From a virus: a stretch of DNA of 64,000 nucleotides. A model generated the notes under the pieces. The model was not told the DNA's origin, ran no database searches, and was given only the letters and a program-made list of their open reading frames with translations. Both the position numbers and the translations under genes were made by a program. Below, piece after piece: positions 45,701 through 56,700 of the stretch. The stretch lies in the IMG/VR virus record IMGVR_UViG_3300034071_001405, positions 1-64,000 of that record, one strand, 5' to 3'. How positions within the stretch are numbered: position 1 is the first letter of the stretch; each line of letters begins with the position of its first letter.

Positions 45701-47690
45701 GTCAAATCCTGAAAACTTAAGAATAACATTGGGTAGAATGGCAGATGGCAAGTTTAAACATAACCTTATCAATCATGTGGACCCTTTGTTAAAACAAGCT
45801 GAACTTGCAGCTGAATTGATAATTATAAAACTAGGAATTGTTAATGAAAATGATAGAAGAGAACTGTTTAATGAGATGCTAAACACTGTGTATGAAAGTG
45901 AAAATTGGAAAAATCTAACAACTCTCATAAGTAATCCTGATTTAGGTGTAGCAAACGAAGATTACGCTCAAAAGACATACTCTGCATTGATTAAAGAAAT
46001 CTTAAAAAAAGAGCAAGAGTTAACACTAAAGTATAGTCCTAAAGAATACAACAATGATATTTCTCAAGAAGACTATGACAAAATCATTGTTGAAGGAAAG
46101 ATTGACACAACAACAAAATATCTAATTGCAGCCAAGTTATCAAATGGAACTAAGTTGTCAGAACTTGAACAAAAGGTATATGATATACATAAGTTGGAAA
46201 TTGACAAAGAAGTAGATTTACCATCAGATGCTAATACACCTATTGCAGCAGACACAACAACCATAGAAAGTGGAGTTACCGCTGAAACAATAATAGAAGA
46301 TGAAATTCCTGAAGCTATTATACCTATTCCTTATATAGATGAGAATGGTGAGATTTCAGAAGACCCTGCTGAAACTGCAAATGCACTAAAAGCTGATATA
46401 GAAAGAAGAAGAAAAGAAGAATACGCTAAAATTGATGCAAAATATTCAGAACAAATAGAAGCATGGGAAAAGAAAAGAAAAGAAAATATTGAAAGAACTG
46501 GATTAGCAGGTGATACTAGAGCCTTGGATGCTCTAAAAGGACTAGTCTATAATGCTAAACAAAAAGTAGATGAAATCTTAAATAAAGAATTAGATGAATT
46601 AGATACTATTGAAGATAAAAAAGAAGATATAAAAAACGCATTAGATTATATTTTAACTGGTAGATATAACGGTAAAGCTGGAAGAAAGAGACAATCCACT
46701 GAAGTAGGAGAAAAGATAGCACAAAAAATAGCAACAGGCTTAAGTAATCAAGGATTAATAAAACAAGACGGAAAGTTGTTTTCAACTTTAGAGGGGGACA
46801 ATCTAGGGGTAGCTTGGTCGGTAGGTAAGTATTTTGCTGAAGAATTTAAAAATGGATTTGAAGCAGAATTAGCAGCTTTAAACACACCTGGACTAAGTGT
46901 CCAAGCTTCTACAGAAACAATACCATCAACAACTACAACAAACATGGTGGATGTCATAAGTGAAAATGAAAATTTACCTGGGGAATTTGTTGATGAATCA
47001 TTTTTTGGTATTACACCTACTGAACCTGTTATAGAAGAAGAACCTGTAGTTACTCAACAAGAAACACCATTTGCACCTCAAGGAAATTTAGAAGAAGGAT
47101 ACGATGTAGTTGACATAAATAACAATAGTGTTAACCCTGAAAAGTTTAAATCTGAAGAAGAAGCTGCTGTACTTGCAGAAAGTTTAAATTCTACACGTGT
47201 TGATTTGGATTTTGTAAAATCATTCTTAGGAGCATTACCTGTAGGAACAGAAACTGAGATGACTAATAAAATGCTAGAGATTGGACTAAAGTCAATGAAC
47301 GCTTACAACAAACGTAAAGGTACTAGTCATGCTACATTAGAAGAATACTACAACACAGGAGATGGCAGATTTTTACTAGAAGCAAACAGAGAGGCTTTAC
47401 TCACTGGTAAACCTGTAAACTACAATAGAAAAAAAGCTAAAGTTTCTGGATTAGTCATATCAGAAACACAAGTACCGTTGTTTGAAACACCATCAACAGG
47501 TAGAGCTACAAGTTTAACTCTGCAAAGTTTAGAAACACTGTATGCTAAAGTTTTAGAATTTAGAAAAGAAGCAGCAGAAAATTCAAATAATTTTAGTAAA
47601 TTTGTAGAGACGGAAAAGGTGGCTCAAACTCCAGTGACAGAATCCTCTATAATAAACAAGCTTCAAGAGATTTCTAACTGTTTCTCTTAA
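42762..47690 (+). CDS. Giant cargo protein with hydrophobic segments
   Basis: A 1642-residue protein just before the RNA polymerase gene. Residues about 187-225 form a long hydrophobic Gly/Ala stretch (FALGTFAGIGLEIAADVAIT), and another lies near 557-572 (FLMGALTGSLISIP). Both could insert into or cross a membrane during DNA entry. The region around 500-560 is rich in alanine and glutamine (FQVSEGIQENMQETSAAAWK). The second half is charged coiled coil, then acidic proline-containing linkers (about 1150-1190 and 1390-1440), then a small C-terminal domain (KSFLGALPVGTETEMTNKML). No enzyme motif is recognised. In crAss-like phages the gene before the polymerase usually encodes a virion protein, which agrees. 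Confidence 0.65.
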   Translation: MIDNTFDFGMENAAGLGNKPVPMNDFSAAFNQMNSETSDRMLSDNSRPMSLMESLNAPVGPKTMTYVPNSAVDMFRYQEGFKSQYFNPLDTSNYEKWADKETFGSALNKGFDSFGHKFGNTFIDYWKGYGRMADALVHMDWDRMRPDEATLADQYYKDQIDMNKNFVFEKPENEDSILSKRTMSEFIGNAGFALGTFAGIGLEIAADVAITFLSGGAGVVSFGGTAAKLAATQTAKQAAKSGFRFADALTDIGKGFSYGNKSAEEISAASKVIANMDEASAIANGSRSALRDSMGETFSVFTNHLFNITKSKNFSEVSANLLKSTPLLGTGIRSAEKLAAASRAGATTGELIGVGLQGARRVAQELNMSATEASFEAVTSYGDTLDKMAQQYKIDNNGAVPSPEEFEEMRKLAISASSANYNTNMALLLATNKIQFGNLFNRFVPANKYMNEVAENLLVVEGKAGTGIFRKDGFLGAYGLIGKVGKEFGKKEAAYQFSKAFAKDFLKFQVSEGIQENMQETSAAAWKDYYAGQFNSTEMSLSEAFGEGASQQFTKQGLKTFLMGALTGSLISIPTSITSKSLEAANRAVINRQYANNPGSNPLIAAEAQLDKNLDILNTSLKQLKEGKFKDKVFNFSAQIDAAQEQAESASKGLRYEFENGKDNALLAAVASAQKTNSIDVLYRAVKSMGQDMTNEDFEKSFGVKLEDTKYRTPSEFSEAVAKDIKKYSDTMEGIRTKVKSQLADPFEFAEGSRNRYVATLLRSAQEDAIQVLSMNAIKGDMSAKRAKQVADDLLSIPGMSRSSDFALRVLTNPGSIEGEIGNLLGEIKILRENIEAEGIEAQTKKELKEQLSLKLEEYELIEKWKGYWENRQVVVGTNEDDEEVTKESILDIFKGKTIEKTQTVKDENGNDVETVDRTYDPTDPEVIETFRQLMNIKNRQSGSNEVISEASMRDGFQKIYDYIRLDRDTKDYMRSVDVLSNPENLRITLGRMADGKFKHNLINHVDPLLKQAELAAELIIIKLGIVNENDRRELFNEMLNTVYESENWKNLTTLISNPDLGVANEDYAQKTYSALIKEILKKEQELTLKYSPKEYNNDISQEDYDKIIVEGKIDTTTKYLIAAKLSNGTKLSELEQKVYDIHKLEIDKEVDLPSDANTPIAADTTTIESGVTAETIIEDEIPEAIIPIPYIDENGEISEDPAETANALKADIERRRKEEYAKIDAKYSEQIEAWEKKRKENIERTGLAGDTRALDALKGLVYNAKQKVDEILNKELDELDTIEDKKEDIKNALDYILTGRYNGKAGRKRQSTEVGEKIAQKIATGLSNQGLIKQDGKLFSTLEGDNLGVAWSVGKYFAEEFKNGFEAELAALNTPGLSVQASTETIPSTTTTNMVDVISENENLPGEFVDESFFGITPTEPVIEEEPVVTQQETPFAPQGNLEEGYDVVDINNNSVNPEKFKSEEEAAVLAESLNSTRVDLDFVKSFLGALPVGTETEMTNKMLEIGLKSMNAYNKRKGTSHATLEEYYNTGDGRFLLEANREALLTGKPVNYNRKKAKVSGLVISETQVPLFETPSTGRATSLTLQSLETLYAKVLEFRKEAAENSNNFSKFVETEKVAQTPVTESSIINKLQEISNCFS

Positions 47691-47722
47691 CTGCTTTTTC
47701 CTCAACAAATATACATAATATA

Positions 47723-50700
47723 ATGGCATGTCAAATTCAAACTGACAAGTACACTGATGTTGTACTAGATCTAATTAAGTTAGACTCTTCACTATACACT
47801 AACTTTGATAACGCAGCAGCGTTCATCTTGAAGAGCGGATTATCACCTGAACAAAAAATGATGGCAGTGCATAACATTGCACATATCTACAATGGTTTAG
47901 CAGACTTGGACCCTGAATACTTTAAAAAGGGTAAGGTAGCAGATGTAATTAACATTGTAACCATGATGGAAAATCCACAAGAGTATGTGCAAACAGCATC
48001 TGAATTTTTCAATGTGAAAAAAACTGCACCTCTTAAAGTATCTTCAATCATTGACAAAATTGATGCACTTGGTGGTATGACTTCTGTAAATCGTATGGAC
48101 TTGAATGGGCCAGACGGTGTGTTAAACACTATAAAGAATTATTTTGCTGTTACTACTTTTGAGAATCTTGATGAAAGAACTAAGTTACTAGAATCTCTAT
48201 CTGCATCATTGCGTGGTCAAATAATTGACAGAGCTGATGAACAAGACCATAAAGATTTCTTATTGGGACTTATTGATGATACAATGGCAGGACTTGATAA
48301 GAAGTCATTCTTTATTCCTATTTCTGAAATAGCAGATGTTGCTGGTCTTGACAATGTACTTGTTATTTTAAAGTCAGAACAAATGGTAGAAGCTTTAAGA
48401 GAAAACGATAAACTCTACAAGTTAAATCCTGACAACTCTCTTGAAGAGATTCCTGCAGACCAAATTGTTTCTGTAAAGGACGCACGTTTGTCAGATCGTT
48501 CTACAAGTAATGCCGGTGAGCATGTGTTCTATGAAGACACAATGCTTTCTAATTTTAAAGTTGTTGCTGTTAACCCTGAAGAGTCTGGTATTGTATTAAA
48601 CAAACTAGATGAAATGCGTTCACCTTCATCAGCTATAAGAATTAAAGCTGTACGTATTAGTGATGTTGCTGACAAACGTATTGAGCGTATTCAAAACGTA
48701 GATGCCTCTAACAAAGAAATGAGAATGTTGGCAAACCGTCAGCATGAGACTTTTGAGAATTCAACACAGGTTGCATACTTACAGTCAACATCAAATGGTA
48801 AAGTGTTAACACTATCACGTCCAAAAGCATCAGAACAAACATTTGTCATTGTTGGAGAGATTATAGGTTCAGGTGAATTGTTTTATTTGTATTCAACTGA
48901 AAACATGACATTTGTAAATTCAGATAATTCTACAGAACTAGTTGATTTTACAAACCCTGTACATTTAAAAGAAGTACAACGTTTGAGCGTCAAAGACAAC
49001 TTAGGTGTAAAATCACAACTAAGCGAACTTGACTTAGAACACATGTCTAATGCTGCGTCAATATATAAAGGATTTAAAGACTCTTTATTACCTCAGTTAC
49101 AAGCTCAGTTTGATGCAGGTGCAACTTCTGTTGATATAACTACTGATTTCAAAAATGTCTATGACATAAATCAAACACGTGGTAAAAAATCAAAAACTGT
49201 TTTAAGTTCAGAAATGGTTACTGACCCTACACTTTCTAAAACTTTAACTATTTTCAATAGAGACACAAAGCAAAGAGAAGAACGTAAGATACCTTTTATA
49301 TACAGTGCAGTAGAAGAAAAAGAATTTTCTTTAATAAATATGTTGCGCTCAAATGAATTAATTGAGTACACAAACACTGAAGGTAAAGTAAGACAAGTTT
49401 CTCAACTTACTTATGCTGAATTGCTAGGCTTAAAAGACAATGCTGTAAAAGAAATACTAAAAACCACAGACCCTAATCAAAAAAACTTAATGATTAAGTT
49501 TCGTCCTGATGGTACTATGACGTATCGCATTCTTGAGAATGTGCGTCAGTTAGACCAGATGGAAGAGTTTGCAAATTTTATAACATCGTTGAATGATGTA
49601 TTGTTATCAGGCAAACAACGTAACCAAGAAGTTGAGTCATTTGAAAAAACTCAATTTACATTTAGACCACAAACTTCTGGTAAGTTTGGAGACCGTCCAC
49701 TTTATGTTTCTTTTTCAACAAGTGCCCAAGGACGTCTTCAAGTAGAAATTAGACCAACATCTCCAACCAACAGATATGGGTTCATAAAAGAAAAAGATCC
49801 TATTACAAACAAGTATAAAAATCAAGGTCAGTTTAATTTTGTGCTTGATGAAACTCTTATTGTCAATACTGCGCGTGCATTAAAAGGTGAGGGTAAACTT
49901 ATAGGTAAAATTAAAAGTGAATTTCCTGCACTAGCAAACTTTGACTTAAACAAACCTGAAGAACTTTTTGAGTTTTACAGAACTGTAAATAACATGACCA
50001 GGTTTACTTCTCCTCATCCTTTATTGCAAGAGCTTGCAAACAAAGTAACAGAAGTACAGGCAGGTTTTGCTCAAAGTTTAATTGACAATGTTATAAACAA
50101 GTTAGAAGAAAAAACAGCAATGTTTCCTCAGTTTATGAAAAATTTACGTGAGGATTTAACATATGATGGTGAATTTAGACCATACTATTTAGTTGCACGA
50201 AAATCAGATGATGGAACATTTAGAACTAATATTACATACTCACGTGGTTATACAAAACCTAAAGATGGTGTTGACTCATTGCAACGTTTTAAAACAAACT
50301 ATGACAACTATCTACTTGTTAATGCTGGTTTTTTAAGAATGAACATTACACCAAAAGAGGTTATTAGCATGAGTACTCCTGCTCCGGCTGTTGTAACTGC
50401 GGTGCAAATGGAACCTGTTGAAAAGGTGCATGTAAACAATCCTGCACAAAACATAACATCTACTGAAATTATAACTGATGAATCAGATATACCTGAAATT
50501 GAGTTGTTTAGTATTGCTGATGGAGAAATAGAATTAGAAACAGAACAAGAAAGATTACAAGCTGCAGAATGGTTGTCACAAACCTATTCACAACTTGGTG
50601 TATCAAAAGAAGAACTTTCTGATGCTATAGATTTATCTAAAGTAGAAGGTACTGTTCTTGGTGCAATAAAAGATCGTGTTATTTACTTGAACGACAAGAT

Positions 50701-53700
50701 AAAAAGTAAAGGTGTTATTTATCATGAAGCGTTTCACGGTGTGTTCAGATATTTAATGTCAGCTCCACAAAGAGAAGAACTGATAAACTTTGTCAGAAAC
50801 AATAAGACATATTCAAGTAAATTTACAGATACTGCTTTGCAAGAATTTGCAAAACAACGTAACTATGTTTATGACAAAGAACGTATGGCCAATTTGCAAG
50901 CAGAAGAAATCCTTGCTGATGGTTTTCAAAACTACATGAATGAAGGAGGTAAACCAAGAGGTATTATTGCCAAGTTCATGCAGATGTTAAAACGTATAAT
51001 AGAATTCTTTACAAAACATAGTAACTATATTGACAATGTTTATGGACGTGTTAAACGTGGTTACTATTCAACAGATGTAATTAATTCAGGTATTTATGAA
51101 AATGAAACTGCATTTGTACTTATACCTGGACTTAAAGAGATTATACCTAATACTGAAGGTACAGGTGTAGCACAAAATGTATCTTTTCTTAGCACAGAAG
51201 ATGCTAATCAGTTAGTGTACATGATGGCTCACTATTTTGTAAAAGACAATGCTGGCTTTCAAGGTGAAACATTTGAACAAAAATTTGACCGTATAGCAAA
51301 GACTGTTCTTGACTATGAATTTAACATGGACAAACTTATTGCTAAAAAACCAGAAATGCGTGATGAAATCATAAAGCGTTTTGGTAATACGTACAAGCAA
51401 TATAGATTTGCATTAGGTGCTAGAATGCTTGGCGAAACTATTCATGACATTAACCTTTCTGGTTTAGACCAGTATGATAAAAGAGAACTAGTCAACACAG
51501 TTGATAAAACTATTGAAAATGGTAAAGGAGAAGAGTCTAAAAAAATATTGATGAAGCTTGTTAAAAAAGAATACCAGTCTATAATGGCAATTCTTGATGG
51601 TAAAGAAGTAGATGAAGATGAAATGTCTCCTGAACTAGTTGAAGAAATGTTTGATGAAGATGGTGCACCTGTTGTTAGAGATAATGATGAAACAGGAACT
51701 GTTGAAGAAGAAACAGAATCTGAAGATTATGACAGTGGTCTTGGAGAACACAATCGTTTAGAGTCACAGTCAAGACAAATAAGACAGTTTTTCTCATCTA
51801 TAAGATACGAACAATATATTCCTGAGTTGGGTATTACAATACCAAGAATGATATCTGGCAACAAGATGTATTCATTACTGTTAAAACTTAATTCTGATAT
51901 AGATACTGACAAAAGCATTCAGCATATAAAAACAACAGCTGAAACTCAGCGTATGGATGGATTCTTAAGTACAGCAGATGATTTAGATGCTATATATAAA
52001 CAAATTGTCAATGACACTAAAATGGTGAATGGTGTTCCACAATCAAATCTACAGTTATACAATATGCTAGTAGATGTGTTTGATGGTACTGAAATTGACT
52101 ATATGATGACTGACGTCAAAACTAGAGAAAATACAAGTGATGGTATAACTACAGTTGAAACATATGATTACACTATAAAAGACAAAGTATTGTTTTCTGA
52201 CGTTAACAAACGTAAAAAAGATATTGTAGCTTCTATAATTACTAAACATGCTGAAATGGGTGGTACTAAAGAATATAAAGCTGCTGTACAAAAACTTATT
52301 ACTGGCATAAATAAAATTACAACAGATACCAAGTTTATTTTAAGTGATGACATTAGTCAAGGAGACCGTTTAAACAAACTTACTGAAGAATTACATGCAA
52401 GTATGGCAGCAGTAGGTGTTAATGTTCCTAAGTCACTTGTGAGATTATCTATTTTAGCAATAGATAAAACAGAAAACATGGTTACACATAATCCTGATGA
52501 GTTTCAACCAAGTGTGTTAGAACATTATGAAAATCATTCTAAGTTTGTTAGTGAAAAAAAATACCTTGAAAAAGAGTTTTTTACTGACATGGCAGTAATA
52601 TTTACTAAAGCTGCAAAAGATTCTCATACTAAATTTGCACAAACGTTAGATGATAAAAATATTTCTGACACAAACGTTAATCGTTTCAACTCCATATTAG
52701 GTAAAGCATCAGTTTACATTATAAAGTATGACCCAACTGAATTACAATCAACTGTGTTAAATGCTGAAGGCAAACCTATATATCGTTATATAAAGCATAC
52801 GCCTGCTACAACAGTTGCTCAACTTTTAAGAAGTAAAGGTTTAGAAAAAACTTTAGCAGAAGATCCATACTTTAAATCACAGTTAGAAGACTTCTTTAAG
52901 GCTAATCCAATGATGGGTGGCATTTTAGAAAAGGATGATTCTGAATTAACTAAAAAAGTAGAAGTAATGCTAAACAACTTCAAGTTTGGTTTATATGGAG
53001 GTGTTGCACAAACGTTTAACAGCAAATTCAAACAAGGTAAAAGTTTTAAAAACATTGATGATAAAACAATGTACATTGTGCATCTTTTATCTTTCTTAAA
53101 TAGAACTACTTACAGACAAGTTGTAACTGACAAAGACGGTGTTGAAAAAGAAGTTGAAGTAGAAACTTTCATGCGTTCTTTTACTCAGCTTGAGGCATCA
53201 CAAACAAACTTTTTAATGACAGCAATGTATGAAAATTATTCTGACACAAAAGGTTTAGTTAAAGATGCTGCAGGTCGTATTAAAATCACAGGTCTTCTAG
53301 AAGGAGTTGTTAAACAGGAGTATAAACGTATTGCACGTGAATGGGCAAACAGAGAACAAAACAAAAAAGATTTTGACAGTCGTGCAAGTAACAAGTTGCT
53401 GTTGAAATACAATGGTGTACTTTCTAAAGAAGATGTTACTAAGTCTGATGTAGAAGACAAAGACTTAAGAGCTTATAAATTCAACAAGCTAGCAGATTTC
53501 TTCAAAGCAAATCCTGAATTATATGCTAACACAGATCAAAATGGATTGTTTGATTTTGCCAAAGAAAATACACCTTATGAAGACATACCTGTTGAAGTTA
53601 AAAATGCTTTATTAGATGGTTTAAACCAATATGCTTTAAAATCTTTAGAAACACACATAGATAAGTTAACTGACCTTCAAGTAATAAACAAAAGAACAAC

Positions 53701-56700
53701 TCCAAAATTTGTTAAAAAAACAGTACTTGACCCTGCAACAGGACTACCTGCAAAAGTAAATGGTAAAATAGAATACTATTATGGTCCAAAAACAGATGCT
53801 GAAGGAAATGTTGAAAGTCCTTTTGAATATTACGATTCTTCATTGATTGCCCCATTGTTAAAAAAAGACAGCAGACCTTCTGTTAACATTATTGACAGTT
53901 ATCAGAAAGTAGGTGTTGGTAGTTTTAATCAAGTTGGCGGTGTACAATCTGGATTTTCTAATCTTGAAGGTTTAGTACAAGACGCGTTCTTTAACTTCTG
54001 GGCTAACTCGCTTGTGTTTAATGATTTGCTTGATGGTGACTCAGCAATGAACGTAAAGGATTCTGTTGATTATTTCAAACGTCAAAAGAAGAATTTAGCA
54101 ACTGGTAGTAATATGAAACAAGGCACACACCGTGTTGCTGTAATGAATACTATTACAGGTTACATAAACAACAGATATCCTGAGTATGGGCCTTTCTATT
54201 CAGTTGATGAAATAAAAGAGTTTTTTGCAGATAGAACTGATATTTCTGATGAGGTAAAAGAAGAAGTCATAAATGCTTATGGTACTAAAGGAATGATGCA
54301 TTACATTTTTGATGGACAAAGTACATCTTCTATAATGCACCAAATGGACATGTATGAAACTCTTGGTAGATTAACTCCTGAAATTAAAGAATTGCTTATT
54401 GAAAAACATTATCGCAAACTAAATGAAGAAGAAGTAAAGTTGATGCAAAGCTATAAAATAGTAAACAACCCTAAGAAAACTGTGACTGCATCACGTAACT
54501 CATATCACAAACAATCTGAAAACTACATTGATCGTAATGATGTGAGCTATATGGAAATACCAAAAGACATTCTTAGTCAGGGTAGTGAAGCTATAAAAGA
54601 TTACAGAAATCAACTTCATGATGTTTTTAAAGGACTGTACAATGAAATATATACTCTGAGAAAAAAGATACAAGATGCTAAGTCTATTGGTGAAGACCCA
54701 TCAGAATATGTTGATGCTATTCAGAAAAAAACAATTACTATTCACTCGTTCTATAAGCCAATGGCTCATCGTGAAATATTGCACAACTTGTTAAATGCAA
54801 TGGAGTATCATCAAATAGATCAGCTAATGGACACTGAAGCGTCTAAAAATGCTACAATGCTACCTATAGATTATTTTGCAGAAAGCAAAGAACTTGGAGC
54901 TACTAAACCATATATTGACTTAGCGTTTTCTTCTTTTGAAGTAGAAAACAGATACAAATACTTGCAAGTAGAAACTTCAGGTGTCAAAGACATTGTCAAA
55001 TTTTCTGTTCAAAGTAAAGCTTTGATAGCTGCGGATTTGATAAATTTATTGGATATTGCTAACGCTTCAAATAAAGAAGTAACAGAAAGTGACATAAAAG
55101 CAATAGAAAAAGTAGCAGAAGCTTTAGTTGAATATCAAGAAACACTGAAAGAATTAGGTGTATCTAACTTAGCCAACTTGAAAACTATATTAAGAAAAGA
55201 TGGTGACTTTGATATTGGAAAAGTGTTTAACCTTATAAGAGAATCTTTAGAAAGTCAAGGGGCCCCTTCTTCTACATTAAAGTTGTTTGATGTTACTCCA
55301 GAAGGAACACCGGTGCATTCACCTAACCTTCCTGGTATTCGTAATATGTTAGAATACTACTTCTTCTCACAATACTCAAAACATATTACTGATGAAAAAG
55401 GTTCAGGATTCAAACACATCCACATGTCATCACTAGGTTACAATGTATTAACTGATGAAAATGGAAAAACCTTATTAGATAAAGAAGGTAACATAGTTAC
55501 AACAGATATATACAGACGTAATCCTGCAAAGTATCCAAATGCAAAATTTAGACCGCTAGGTGTTACAACAGAAGTAAAAGATGGAATAACTACATACTAT
55601 GTAGAAGCTATAGTTCCTCTACCGTTTTTCAAAAGTGATGAGCATAGAGCTTTTTACATGAAGAACTTATCAAAAATGTTTGGTGTACGTATTCCAACTG
55701 AGGATAAACGTTCAATGATTGCAATGAAAGTTGTAGACTTTATTGACAGTTCAAACCTTACTGGTGTCATTGTACCTCACATTGCACACTTACTTGCAGG
55801 TTCTGACTTTGACGTTGATGCGCTCTATGGTCAAACATACGCTCACTATTTTAATGCAGATAATAAACCTGTTCTTTATGGTGATTACAGTGCATATAAA
55901 TCTGAGTCAATTGGTAAATTTGTAGAGTTTGTTCAATACATGGCCAGTGACAAAGACATGAAAAAAGCAGTTGATGCTGAAAGAGAAAAGATTAGTGAAA
56001 TAAAAGTTGATGACTATGTTGGTTCTACAAATGCAAGACTTCTTGCTGGTTATGTTTCTGAGAGACTAGTTGATGATGAAGACACGTTAAGAGAATTTGA
56101 TGCAATACTAGATGCATTTGAAAAATATGGTTTACCTGTAAACTTAGAAAACTTTGTAGCTAAACCTGAGTATGCTAAGTCAGTACGTCCTGTATATCAA
56201 AACGCAAACCTTGCTGCCAAACTGAAAATCCTAACAAATGAAGCTGTGTACAAATTCTTGTACATAAGTGAACGTTCATCAGTTGACCGTTTTATCAGCA
56301 TTGCTCAAGCATTTGGAAATGAAGTAGAAGAGTATTCAGGTCAACATAATCAGTACACTATTGATGGCGTTGTTACTACAAAGAAAACAACCAGCATGAA
56401 TAAAGATGGTATTGGAATTACAGCAAGAATAAACAAGTTTCTTGCATTAGCATCACAATATGGTCTAGAGTTAAAAAGTGAACAAGTTATATGGGCTTTT
56501 CAAAATGTTACATCTACTGAAGGTGACAACATAGATTTTCAAATGAAAAAGTACAATACCTTTGGTACACTTAATGACAATGATGAACGTGTTATTGAAC
56601 TAATAGGTAATATACTTGGGATGTTTGCTGATGGTGCTAAGAAACCTATTCCTGCAGCTTTATACATGAATCAAGTAAACGCAGGTGTAACTCTTGCAAT

